NCBI RefSeq assembly: GCF_000721175.1
Contig: NZ_JOEZ01000010.1
Location: forward strand, 1-64,000
Length of the DNA: 64,000 nucleotides
Reading direction: 5' to 3'
Source: Streptomyces anulatus
Lineage (GTDB): Bacteria; Actinomycetota; Actinomycetes; Streptomycetales; Streptomycetaceae
Every line of letters starts with the position of its first letter. Within the stretch, counting starts at the first letter, position 1. The notes below the pieces were generated by a model, which saw only the letters and a list, made by a program, of their open reading frames with translations, did not search any database and had not been told where the DNA came from. The position numbers and the translations under genes were made by a program. Positions 11,220 through 19,040 of the stretch are shown here, piece after piece.

Positions 11220-11456
11220 TCACAGGGCGGGGACCGTGATGACGGGACAGTGGGCCCGGTGCAGGAGACCGTGCACGACGGACCCGACCCGCATCCCGGT
11301 GTACCCGCCCTCACCCAGTCGGCCCACCACGATGCCCAGGGCGTGCTCACCCGCTTCGGCCAGGACTTCGACCGGCGAGCCGGCAACGGCCGGGGGCCGG
11401 TCACCGCGGGGGTCGACACCCACCACGATCTCCTGACGGGTCTCCGTGCTGTTCAT
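11220..11456 (-). CDS. Universal stress protein, internally deleted
   Basis: 78 aa. It begins like a normal UspA domain (IVVGVDPRGDRP) and ends like one (GRLGEGGYTGMRVGSVVHGL, then CPVITVP), but roughly 70 residues between are missing: PAVAGS runs straight into PVEVLAEAGEHALGIVV. The ATP-loop Gly-Ser is retained, the first half of the fold is not. The reading frame remains open and lies 10 nt ahead of the P-type ATPase, so it may persist as a translated leader of that operon. Function doubtful; could equally be scored as a pseudogene. Confidence 0.65.
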   Translation of the reverse strand: MNSTETRQEIVVGVDPRGDRPPAVAGSPVEVLAEAGEHALGIVVGRLGEGGYTGMRVGSVVHGLLHRAHCPVITVPAL

Positions 11457-11596
11457 GACGTGCTCCGATGTTCGTCTCCCCGGCAATGGGCGCTTCCGAT
11501 GCCTCCCTGGAGGGACGCTCCGCGCACCGAGTGCGGTGGCACTGTTCCAGGCTGACACTCGGTCTTCCTCCCGAAAGGGGCCGCAGGGGGCAAGCC

Positions 11597-11684
11597 GGGG
11601 TCCGAAGGGCCCCTACCGCAGAGGCCCCCGGCGGGCGTCATACGGGTGGAGCCGGTCGGCCTCCGGACGGGACCGTTCGGCCCC
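11597..11684. promoter_or_regulatory. Cluster of three candidate DevR/OsdR boxes
   Basis: Between the leftward USP-ATPase unit and the rightward CBS-BON gene lie GGGGTCCGAAGGGCCCC (11597-11613), GAGCCGGTCGGCCTCC (11649-11664) and GGGACCGTTCGGCCCC (11669-11684). The last two start exactly 20 bp apart, two helical turns, as is typical of cooperative DevR sites. Their position, about 80-165 bp before the CBS-BON start and 140-230 bp before the USP start, suits a shared divergent promoter. Confidence 0.6.
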
Positions 11685-11761
11685 TGCGCCTGATGCGGGC
11701 GGTGTTGGACGGTGGTATCGGAAGCACTCCGTACAGTGGGGAGAAGTGGAGGCGCGGCAGG

Positions 11762-12382
11762 ATGCGGCATCTCCGGGTAGGTGACCTGATGACGGACGAA
11801 GTGGTCACGGTCGAGTGCTCGACGCCATCAGCGGAAGTGGCCGGGCTGCTCGACCGGCACGCCATCAACGGCGTCCCGGTGGTGGACGAGGACGATCACG
11901 TCGTGGGGTTGGTTTCGGCGAGTGATCTGCCCGGTCGGCAGGCCCCCGCGGTCGGCGGAGTCATGTCGTCTCCGGCTGTCACCGTCTACGCCGAGCAGAC
12001 AGTGGCGGAGGCAGCCCGGCTCATGACTCGGCAAGGCTGCGAGCGGCTCCCCGTCGTCGACGACGAGGAGCGCCTGGTCGGCATGGTGACCAGACGTGAC
12101 CTCCTGGGCTTCTTCGTCCGGCCGGACGCCGAGGTGAAGCTCCGGATCCGGGACGACGTACTCGGCGTTGTCCTGGGTGTCCAGGCCGATGCCGTCCAGG
12201 TCCACGTGCTCGACGGTGTTGTCGTCCTGGCCGGCCGGCTGCCGCAGCGGAGCCTGATCCGTGCCGCCCTCGCACTCACCTCCCGAACGGAAGGAGTCGT
12301 CGCCGTCGTCGACCGCATCTCGGTACAGCCCGGCGACGCGTCTTCGCCGAAGAAGCCGGACGCTGCTTCCTGGCCCACCTGA
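11762..12382 (+). CDS. CBS-BON domain protein (Hrp1-like)
   Basis: 206 aa from the ATG giving MRHLRVGDLMTDEV, where family homology begins. Two CBS motifs (VTVECSTPSAEVAGLL with GVPVVDEDDHVVGLVSASDL, then SPAVTVYAEQTVAEAARLM with RLPVVDDEERLVGMVTRRDL) are followed by a BON domain (LDGVVVLAGRLPQRSLIRAA). CBS pairs usually bind AMP/ATP or SAM and act as energy sensors. A two-CBS protein, Hrp1 (Rv2626c), is among the most strongly induced mycobacterial DosR targets. It is transcribed from the region holding three candidate operators and is followed 70 nt later by the nitroreductase, probably as one unit. Confidence 0.85.
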   Translation: MRHLRVGDLMTDEVVTVECSTPSAEVAGLLDRHAINGVPVVDEDDHVVGLVSASDLPGRQAPAVGGVMSSPAVTVYAEQTVAEAARLMTRQGCERLPVVDDEERLVGMVTRRDLLGFFVRPDAEVKLRIRDDVLGVVLGVQADAVQVHVLDGVVVLAGRLPQRSLIRAALALTSRTEGVVAVVDRISVQPGDASSPKKPDAASWPT

Positions 12383-12452
12383 AACGCACTCCGGCGACGG
12401 CTTCTCCGGCGAGTACGTAGGAAGACGATGACCGACAGGAGACAGGAAGACC

Positions 12453-13445
12453 ATGCCGACGATCGAACAACGCGTCACCGCAGTCGTCCCTTCGCTCGTC
12501 GAGGAGGCCGTGACCGCGCCGTCCATGCACAACGCGCAACCCTGGAAGTTCGTCCACCGCCCCGGAACGCGCCTCCTCTCGCTGTACGGCGATCCGGACC
12601 GTGCGCTGCCCATCGGGGACCCGGACAACCGCAACCTGCATATCGGATGCGGGGCGGCGCTGCTGAATCTACGGGTGGCTGCCGCGCACCGTGGCTGGAA
12701 CACCGTGGCCCGTCTTCTGCCCGACCGTCGCGACCCATGGCGTCTCGCCGACGTCGTGCTGGAGGAGTCCGAAACCACGGATCACCTGCTGGCTGACCTG
12801 CACCCTGCCGTGCGGCTCCGGCACACCAGCCGCAGTCCGTTCTCGGACGAAGCGGCTGCCCCCGAGATCCTGGACGAGTTGAGCACGGCAGCGCTCCTGG
12901 AAGGGGCGCGGCTGGTCGTTCCCGGAGTCTGGCACGCCGACGCCGTCCTGGACCTGGTGCACGACGCGGAGCTCTTCGAATCGGCCAACGATGCCATGCG
13001 CGCCGAAATCGCCACCTGGACCCGCACGGGCAGGGCCGGGGAAGGCCCGGACACGGACGGCATCCCCTCGTACGCTTTCGGCCCCCGTCAGCACGACGTG
13101 ACCGCCCCAGTGCGGGACTTCGACGTGCCGCGAGGCTCACGGGACAGGGCGTCCACCAACTTCGAGGAGCGGCCGCAGATCGCCTTGCTGGGGACGGAAA
13201 CGGATCTTCCCGCGGACTGGCTCAGGGCGGGACAGGCCATGGAGCGCGTGCTCCTCCAGGCCACTCTCGACGGACTCGCGACCTCCGTCATCTCGCAGCC
13301 TCTGGAGTGGCCTGAGCTTCGGCACCTCACACGTGACCCGAACTCCAGAATGGGCTTCGTGCAAATGATCATTCGGTTCGGATACGGGCCCTCGGGCCAG
13401 GTCACGCCCAGACGACAGGTCACGGAGGTTCTGGACATCGCCTGA
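12453..13445 (+). CDS. Acg-family nitroreductase-like FMN protein
   Basis: 330 aa. The sequence matches the Acg family (mycobacterial Rv2032/Rv3127/Rv3131): an early EEAVTAPSMHNAQPWKFV, which is the FMN-binding start of nitroreductase folds, DRALPIGDPDNRNLHIGCGA, RHTSRSPFSDE and a C-terminal RMGFVQMIIRFGYGP. It has the two fused, diverged nitroreductase halves of that family rather than a single short domain. Acg proteins bind FMN but several lack reductase activity, so a flavin-sequestering role is possible. All mycobacterial members named are DosR targets, which fits the neighbourhood. A GACAGGAGACAGGAAG ribosome site precedes the ATG. Confidence 0.87.
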   Translation: MPTIEQRVTAVVPSLVEEAVTAPSMHNAQPWKFVHRPGTRLLSLYGDPDRALPIGDPDNRNLHIGCGAALLNLRVAAAHRGWNTVARLLPDRRDPWRLADVVLEESETTDHLLADLHPAVRLRHTSRSPFSDEAAAPEILDELSTAALLEGARLVVPGVWHADAVLDLVHDAELFESANDAMRAEIATWTRTGRAGEGPDTDGIPSYAFGPRQHDVTAPVRDFDVPRGSRDRASTNFEERPQIALLGTETDLPADWLRAGQAMERVLLQATLDGLATSVISQPLEWPELRHLTRDPNSRMGFVQMIIRFGYGPSGQVTPRRQVTEVLDIA

Positions 13446-13483
13446 CACCGGTACGCGGTCCGGCTCGTTCCGCGGCTGTCCGT

Positions 13484-15895
13484 TCACTTCCCGGATTCCT
13501 TCGGAGGCAGGCGAAACCAGTGCTCCCTCCCCGGGGGCACAGCCACGCTTCTGCCCTCCGGAAGCAGCACCACGAGCGCGCCCTGCGGCGAGGGCGGCAC
13601 ACTGATACCGACGCGTCCCGGCAGCATGCGGAGCCGCACCCCGCGGTGGCCCTGGAAGCACAGTGTGAAGGAGAAGCGAGGTATTTCTCTGAGTGCCACG
13701 GGGTCGATACGCAGGCCTTCCTCGCCGGGTTCCAGCCCTGTGATGCCTCGCGCGACCAGATCAAGTGTTCCGGCCATGGCGCCCAGGTGGATGCCCTCGC
13801 CGGTTGTACCGCCCTGGATGTCGGCCACATCGCTGAGAAGCGCCTCCTCCACGTACTTCCAGGCGTCCGGACCCTTCTGACGCGCGAGCACCCAGCCGTG
13901 CACCAGACTGCTGAGCGTCGATCCGTGACTGGTGCGCGGAAGGTAGTAGGCGACCGTCCTGTCCCAGATCTCGTCGTCGATCAGGTAGCCGAGGCGACCG
14001 AAGAGAGCGGCCAGTTCGTCGGGCCGGAAGAGATGGCCGAGCATGAGGGCATCGGCCTGTTTGGACGCTTGGTAGCGGTTGACCGAGTCGCCCTCCGCCT
14101 CCAGGATCCGGTCCAGTCTCCGGATGCCGGGGTAGAGGCGGCGATAGCGCTCCCAGTCGAGTTCCTCAAGATCCCCGTAACCCTCGAACTGACTCAGCAC
14201 GCCGCGATGAAAGGGCAGGTGAAGACGGCGGGAGACATCGTCCCAGCGCGCGTGCTCCTGCGAGTCGATCGCCAGTCGCTCCGCGAGCTCCTCGCGCCGG
14301 GGATCGGGCAGTGCGTCGAAGACCTCCAAGGCCCGTGTCAGGACCCATGCGGCCATCGCGTTGGTGTAGGCGTTGTCGTCGATGCCCGGCCGGCCGGCCC
14401 CCGGATACGCGTCGTGGTACTCGTCGGGACCGACGACCCCCCGCAGCCGGTAGCGGCCCGGCCCCGGGTCGAAGGTCGCCGCGCTCGCCCAGTACCGGGC
14501 CACCTCCAGCAGGATGTCCGCTCCGGCCGAGTGGAGAAACCCCGGATCACCCGCTGCCTGTGCGTACCGCCAGACATTGAGTGCCACTGCGGACCCCACA
14601 TGGCGCTGGAGGTGGGAGTGGTCCGGCAGCCACCGGCCGGAGGCGGGGTTGAGATGCGTCGACTGGGTCACTTCGCGACCGGACCCGGCACTCTGCCACG
14701 GGTACATGGCTCCGCGCGCTCCGGTACGCCGGGCGGCCGCTCGGGCTGCGGGAAGTCGCCGATGCCGGTACATCAGGGTCGCTCGGGCGACTTCGGGGAA
14801 ATGGAGCGTGAGATACGGCAGTACGAACAGTTCGTCCCAGAAGACATGGCCCCGGTACGCCTCTCCGTGCAGCCCCCGGGCCGGCACCCCGAAGTCGAGC
14901 TCTGCCGTGTGCGGCGACAGGGTCTGCAGCAGATGGAACAGGTGCAGGCGCAGAATGTGCCCGCTCTTCCCGGGCACGTGCAGCTCAGCCTGGTTCCACA
15001 GACGTTGCCAGGCGGATCTGTGCGAACGGAGCAGTCGGCCGAACACCGGAGCGTGGGTAAGGCCCTCCAGGGCTGCGACAAGCGGGTCGCCGGCGGGCCG
15101 ATCGAGTGAGGTGTGCAGGGCGACCGTCTTGGCCACCGTCACCGAGTTGCGGGGCGAGACCGGGAGAACGAACCGCTGCACGGCAGCCCGCGCGGCATGA
15201 ACGTGCTCGGCGGGTCGTGCCGGGCTGGAGATCGTGCGGACAGCGAGAGCGAGGTGGACCGCCGACTGGACGGTCCGGCAGGTGAGCCAGGCGACTCCCC
15301 CGGGCTCCGCTCCTTCGCGGTGCTCGGTGAGGTGCTGTCCGTCGAGGTCCCCGTAGCGTTCCACTCCGGCATTGGTGACGGTGCCGTCGAGAATCGACTC
15401 GACCTCGATTCGGCCGCTCCAGCCGTAGGCCTTGAACACGCTGCGTTGAGCGGCGAGCCAGGGGGTTCCCATATGGACGAACCGCTGGTGGGTGACGCGC
15501 AGACCGCGTCCTGCACCGTCTCGGTAGAGCAGACGACGGGTGAGGACTCCTTCTCGTAGGTCCAGATGCGTGGTGGAGCGTCTCAGTTCGGCGGAGTCGG
15601 GCGTGAGCCACTCCCCCGGTGGTCCGTCCTCGGGCAGGCAGCGGTAGCGCAGCAGCGTCCAGTTCGGGAGGTTGACCATGTCCTCGTTCTCGACCGTCCT
15701 CCCGGCGACGGTGGAGGTGAGGCGGTCGTAGCAGCCGCCCATGTAGGTACCGGGGTAGTGCACGTCGTCGGCGCCGCACTCCGGAGCGCTGCCCCGAGTG
15801 GCGAACCTGCCGTTGCCGACGGTGCACAGGGCTTCGACCAGCCGTTCCGTGTGCGGATCGTAGGCGGAGTAGTTCCAGCTCCAGGCATCGTTCAT
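13484..15895 (-). CDS. Glycoside hydrolase family 65 disaccharide phosphorylase
   Basis: 803 aa, the usual GH65 length. The N-terminal beta-sandwich begins with YDPHTERLVEALCTVGNGRF and ETMGGC-like TYMGGCYDRL. The (alpha/alpha)6 barrel has HVFWDELFVLPYLTLHFP, and the general-acid Glu in VVGPDEYHDAYPG, then DDNAYTNAMAAWVL. Phosphate-binding HGSTLSS occurs in PRTSHGSTLSSLVHG. Members phosphorolyse trehalose, maltose or kojibiose to beta-glucose-1-phosphate; the substrate cannot be decided here. Its ATG overlaps the stop of the HAD gene by 4 nt (ATGA), so the two are translationally coupled: phosphorylase plus beta-phosphoglucomutase would feed disaccharide into glycolysis. Confidence 0.9.
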   Translation of the reverse strand: MNDAWSWNYSAYDPHTERLVEALCTVGNGRFATRGSAPECGADDVHYPGTYMGGCYDRLTSTVAGRTVENEDMVNLPNWTLLRYRCLPEDGPPGEWLTPDSAELRRSTTHLDLREGVLTRRLLYRDGAGRGLRVTHQRFVHMGTPWLAAQRSVFKAYGWSGRIEVESILDGTVTNAGVERYGDLDGQHLTEHREGAEPGGVAWLTCRTVQSAVHLALAVRTISSPARPAEHVHAARAAVQRFVLPVSPRNSVTVAKTVALHTSLDRPAGDPLVAALEGLTHAPVFGRLLRSHRSAWQRLWNQAELHVPGKSGHILRLHLFHLLQTLSPHTAELDFGVPARGLHGEAYRGHVFWDELFVLPYLTLHFPEVARATLMYRHRRLPAARAAARRTGARGAMYPWQSAGSGREVTQSTHLNPASGRWLPDHSHLQRHVGSAVALNVWRYAQAAGDPGFLHSAGADILLEVARYWASAATFDPGPGRYRLRGVVGPDEYHDAYPGAGRPGIDDNAYTNAMAAWVLTRALEVFDALPDPRREELAERLAIDSQEHARWDDVSRRLHLPFHRGVLSQFEGYGDLEELDWERYRRLYPGIRRLDRILEAEGDSVNRYQASKQADALMLGHLFRPDELAALFGRLGYLIDDEIWDRTVAYYLPRTSHGSTLSSLVHGWVLARQKGPDAWKYVEEALLSDVADIQGGTTGEGIHLGAMAGTLDLVARGITGLEPGEEGLRIDPVALREIPRFSFTLCFQGHRGVRLRMLPGRVGISVPPSPQGALVVLLPEGRSVAVPPGREHWFRLPPKESGK

Positions 15896-16725
15896 GGTCT
15901 TTCCACCCGTACCTCGTCGACGAGAGCGGCAAGGTCGCGCAGCACAAGATCTGCACCCATGCTGTGCAGTGCAGCAGCCCTTCCGGTGTCTGATGCCCGG
16001 TCCAGCCCGACGACGAGCCCGAAGCCTCCACGACGGGCCGCCGACACCCCGGCTTCCGCGTCCTCGACCACCGCGGCCTCGGCCGGGCGCAGTCCCAGCC
16101 GGGACGCGGCCTCCAGGAACAGCGCGGGGTTCGGCTTGCCGGGAAGTCTGAGCCGTGCCACGTCCCTGCCGTCGACCACGGTGTCGAAGAGGCCGAGAAT
16201 TCCTGCCGCTTCCAGAAGGGCCCCGGCATGCCGTGACGCGGAGGCCGCGGCGCACCGAAGTCCCCTGCCGCGAAGAGCTCGCAGTGCGGGGGCCACGTCG
16301 TCGAAGACGGGAACGGCCCGGGTCGAGAGCATGCGGGTGAAGGCCTGCTCCTTGCCGGCGGCTACCGCCCGGATGCTGGTGCAGCCGGGCTGGTCGTCCG
16401 GTGCGCCCAGTGGCAGCACGATGCCCCGGTCCTTCAGAAAAGCGCGGGCTCCGTCAAGCCGTGCTTTGCCGTCCACGAGGCGTCGGTACTCCGCGTTCGC
16501 GTCGAAGGGAGGCTGCCGCGGATCGCCGGGCCTCAGCTTCTCGATGCAGCGGTCGAAGGCGACTTTCCAGGCAGCGGCGTGAAGGGACGCGGAATCGAGC
16601 AGTACACCGTCCGTGTCGAAGACGACGCCCCGTGTGCCGGGCGCGACACCGGATCCGGTCCCGGTGTCCGCCTCCTCGGAGGGGGACACCGGCCAGGTGT
16701 GAATCGGTGGATCACTGCGGGGCAT
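15892..16725 (-). CDS. HAD-family beta-phosphoglucomutase-like protein
   Basis: 277 aa. Motif I is VVFDTDGVLLDSASLH: the family has DxDG, and here the nucleophile and acid/base Asp are both present. A cap domain follows, motif II lies in CAAASASRHAGALL, the motif III Lys in LPGKPNPALFLEAA and motif IV in VVEDAEAGVSAARRGG. This pattern fits beta-phosphoglucomutase, which converts beta-G1P to G6P. It overlaps the upstream dehydrogenase by 14 nt and the downstream GH65 gene by 4 nt. In M. tuberculosis, OtsB1 (Rv2006), a DosR target, combines HAD and GH65 regions in one protein; here they are two coupled genes. The start is chosen at the first ATG; the GVAPGTRG stretch suggests a disordered leader. 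Confidence 0.88.
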   Translation of the reverse strand: MPRSDPPIHTWPVSPSEEADTGTGSGVAPGTRGVVFDTDGVLLDSASLHAAAWKVAFDRCIEKLRPGDPRQPPFDANAEYRRLVDGKARLDGARAFLKDRGIVLPLGAPDDQPGCTSIRAVAAGKEQAFTRMLSTRAVPVFDDVAPALRALRGRGLRCAAASASRHAGALLEAAGILGLFDTVVDGRDVARLRLPGKPNPALFLEAASRLGLRPAEAAVVEDAEAGVSAARRGGFGLVVGLDRASDTGRAAALHSMGADLVLRDLAALVDEVRVERP

Positions 16726-17755
16726 GGAGTGCGACCTTGAGGGCTCCGGTGTCCGCTGCCCGGGAGAACACGTCGTACGCCTCTTCCATCTGCCCCAGCT
16801 CGAACCGGTGCGTGACCATCTCGGCCGACGGCAGCCTGCCGTTCGCCAGCATCCGCAGCAGCATCGGGGTCGACGACGTGTCCACCAGGCCCGTGGTGAT
16901 GGTGACGTCCTTGATCCAGAGATCTTCCAGGTGGAGGGTGGCCGGTTTGCCGTGCACGCCGATGTTGGCGACCCTGCCGCCGGGCCGGACCATCCGCGTA
17001 CACATCTCGAAGGTTTCCGGCACGCCGACCGCTTCCATGACCACGTCGGCTCCCAGCCCGTCCGTCAGATCCGCGACGAGTTGCTGCGGCTCCTCGTCGG
17101 CACGGACGGTTGCTTCCGCGCCGAGAGACCGTGCGGCGTTCAGCCGGGTGTCGGCGAGGTCGACGGCGATGACCCGCTCGGGCGAGTAGAGGCGGGAGGT
17201 GGCGATGGCGGCCAGGCCGATCGGCCCTGCGCCGACCACGACGACGGTGTCGCCCGGGCTCACGCAGCCGTTGCGGACACCGACCTCGTAGGCGGTCGGA
17301 AGGATGTCCGCCAGGAGGACGGCGTCGACGCTGTCGACGGAGTTGGGCAGCGGATAAACCGAGAGGTCGGCGAACGGCACGCGGACGTATTCCGCCTGGG
17401 TTCCGTCGATGGTGTGCCCGAGCACCCAGCCGCCTCCGCCCCGGCACTGCCCGTAGCGGGCCTCCCGGCAGAAGCGGCACCTCCCGCAGGCCGAGATACA
17501 GGAGACCAGCACCCGGTCCCCCGGCCGTACGGTACGGACGTCGCCGCCGGCCTCCACAACCGTGCCCACCGCCTCATGGCCCAGTACCCGCCCCGGGGTC
17601 ACCTCGGGTACATCACCCTTGACGATGTGCAGGTCGGTACCGCAGATGGTGACCGCGTCGACGCGCACGATGACGTCGGCGGGGTCCTCGATGCCCGGGT
17701 CGGGAACGTCCCGCCACGTGGTGCGGCCCGGTTCCTGGAAGACGAGTGCCTTCAT
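16712..17755 (-). CDS. Zinc-dependent alcohol dehydrogenase
   Basis: 347 aa MDR-family oxidoreductase. Catalytic zinc ligands appear in AVTICGTDLHIVKGD (Cys) and GHEAVGTVVEAG (His-Glu). Four structural-zinc cysteines lie in SACGRCRFCREARYGQC. The Rossmann motif is VVVVGAGPIGLAAI, followed by an acidic VDLADTRL that indicates NAD preference. It starts at MKALVFQEPGR behind a GGAAGAAGG ribosome site and is first in the operon ADH-HAD-GH65. A candidate DevR/OsdR box lies 76-91 bp upstream. Fermentative alcohol or aldehyde turnover under low oxygen is the likely role; the substrate is unknown. Confidence 0.92.
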   Translation of the reverse strand: MKALVFQEPGRTTWRDVPDPGIEDPADVIVRVDAVTICGTDLHIVKGDVPEVTPGRVLGHEAVGTVVEAGGDVRTVRPGDRVLVSCISACGRCRFCREARYGQCRGGGGWVLGHTIDGTQAEYVRVPFADLSVYPLPNSVDSVDAVLLADILPTAYEVGVRNGCVSPGDTVVVVGAGPIGLAAIATSRLYSPERVIAVDLADTRLNAARSLGAEATVRADEEPQQLVADLTDGLGADVVMEAVGVPETFEMCTRMVRPGGRVANIGVHGKPATLHLEDLWIKDVTITTGLVDTSSTPMLLRMLANGRLPSAEMVTHRFELGQMEEAYDVFSRAADTGALKVALHAPQ

Positions 17756-17830
17756 GACATGGCCTTCTTCCTGTCTGTGGTCCCCCCGGGGGTCGCTACC
17801 AGACTGACTCCACGGCCCGGTGGTTCGCAT

Positions 17831-17846
17831 GGGCCGGTCGGTACCC
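17831..17846. promoter_or_regulatory. Candidate DevR/OsdR box upstream of the ADH-HAD-GH65 operon
   Basis: GGGCCGGTCGGTACCC, one base longer than the 15-bp copies at 22519 and 25301 but identical over GGGCCGGTCGGT. It sits 76 bp before the ATG of the leftward alcohol dehydrogenase. No convincing second copy 20 bp away. Confidence 0.55.
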
Positions 17847-18017
17847 AGCAGAGCCCCCGGCGGGCCCCCGCTGTCCGAGGGCGCCGGTGAGAATGTGGGA
17901 GTGCTCCCGCATCGACGGCAAGGGGGTTCGTCATGCGCCGGCCGACACCGCCGCCTGTCCTTCCAGGCTCCCGTGCGGCTCTGCTCACCCGGGCAGGTCT
18001 TCCGTGGACCGGGACTC

Positions 18018-18191
18018 CGGGACGTGATCGGCCTGGAGACCGAGGAGCCTCCCGAGGGCACGGAGCCACTGCTGCGGACGGTCATGCGTGACGGAGCCCG
18101 GGCCGGGGCACCCGATGATCTCTGCGCGGCTCGTGCACGGTTCGAAGCCGACCTCTGGGCGAGCTGTGCGGACACCTCGCGGGTGAAGGAG
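18018..18191 (+). pseudogene. Possible nicotinate phosphoribosyltransferase C-terminal remnant
   Basis: A short stretch in one forward frame reads RDVIGLETEEPPEGTEPLLR, then TVMRDGARAGAPDDLCAARA, RFEADLWASCADTSRVKE. This resembles the tail of actinobacterial nicotinate phosphoribosyltransferases, where a PLL-x-x-VMR-x-G core precedes an AARARFxADL helix. No start, catalytic region or ribosome site is present. The frame then runs into an unrelated fragment on the other strand. Recognition is by eye from a weakly conserved region and is tentative. Confidence 0.35.
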
Positions 18192-18382
18192 CGATGTGTC
18201 TTCGACCGCACTTCGTTGGGGCCATGGACGGCGAGGCGACGGGAGGCCTCGCGCGCGGAGAGCCCTTCGGGGCCGGTGGCGAGCTCGCGGCGAAGGCGGG
18301 GAACCGGCTCGCTGGGATCGAATGCCTCACCGGGAGTCGGGAAGACATCGTCCTTGCTGTCGGTCGGTGGTTCCTCAGTCAT
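18155..18382 (-). pseudogene. P-type ATPase N-terminal fragment
   Basis: About 76 residues from MTEEPPTDSKDDVFPTPGEA, with LATGPEGLSAREASRRLAVH and GPNEVRSKTHRSFTREV, match the cation-ATPase N-terminal domain (Cation_ATPase_N). Homology stops after EVSAQLAQ, where the first transmembrane helix should begin; the frame continues open into unrelated sequence and eventually into the alcohol dehydrogenase. This is the start of a lost second pump, distinct from the complete one at 8561. Confidence 0.65.
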
Positions 18383-18535
18383 CGCCGACCCCGTGGCGCG
18401 ATCTCATCGGGCGGACCGCAGGGGTGCCCGGGGCGGCGGGCCACGGAGCAGCGTTCGTCGACGGGCCGCTCGTGGTCGTTGCCCTTCACCATGCCGTTCC
18501 TCCTGACTCCGAACAGCCCTGAGCCACTCGACCGG

Positions 18536-19039
18536 TCAGGTGGACGAGGTGAGTTCGGTTGCGATGTGGTCGGCCCACCGGCGGATGCGTTCCGGGTTGC
18601 GGAAGTCGCCGCCCTTCCCCTGTCGGACCAGGCTGCGGGCGATCCGGCCCGGCGTCTCCGCCGTGAGGGCCCCGCCGAACGTGATGTGTTCCCGTGCGCC
18701 GAGACGCTGCATCCAGCGGGCGACCCCGCGTACCGGCGCGATGTCCCGCCGTTCGGCCGAATCGTCGACCGGACCGCTGCTGAAGAGCCAGACGGGCCGC
18801 TGCCTCAGCTGTCCCGCATGACGTCGGGCGCACCGGCGGGCGTCGACGTGCCAGCGTCCGGCGTAGACAGCGCCACCGAGAATCACGGCGTCGTAGTCGC
18901 TCACGTCGTCGACACGGTCGGCGGACATCACCCCTGCGTCGATTCCGTCGGAGCGAAGCGCCTCTCCGATCTCCTCGGCGATTTCCTGTGTCGCCCCGTG
19001 CTTGCTTCCGTAGGCGATCAGTACACGTGTGCTGCGCAT
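18536..19039 (-). CDS. Flavodoxin-domain protein
   Basis: 167 aa. The N-terminus VLIAYGSKHGATQEIAEEIG is the FMN phosphate loop of flavodoxins and of protoporphyrinogen oxidase HemG-type proteins; ADRVDDVSDYDAVILGGAVY and WLFSSGPVDDSAERRD follow the fold. ITFGGALTAETPGRIARSLV resembles Flavodoxin_5 (HemG-like) members rather than small electron-carrier flavodoxins. The start lies one base after the stop of the PEP synthase gene, so the two are very likely co-transcribed and coupled. Redox role under low oxygen is plausible; the partner is unknown. Confidence 0.85.
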   Translation of the reverse strand: MRSTRVLIAYGSKHGATQEIAEEIGEALRSDGIDAGVMSADRVDDVSDYDAVILGGAVYAGRWHVDARRCARRHAGQLRQRPVWLFSSGPVDDSAERRDIAPVRGVARWMQRLGAREHITFGGALTAETPGRIARSLVRQGKGGDFRNPERIRRWADHIATELTSST

Positions 19040-19040
19040 G

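Noticed and set aside
11705..11737. TTGGAC and TACAGT as a promoter for the CBS-BON gene
   Set aside because: The spacer is 21 bp, too long for a standard sigma-70 promoter.
16712..18382. A single 556-codon fusion of ATPase head and alcohol dehydrogenase
   Set aside because: The open frame between them is low-complexity, and the dehydrogenase has its own start and ribosome site at 17755.
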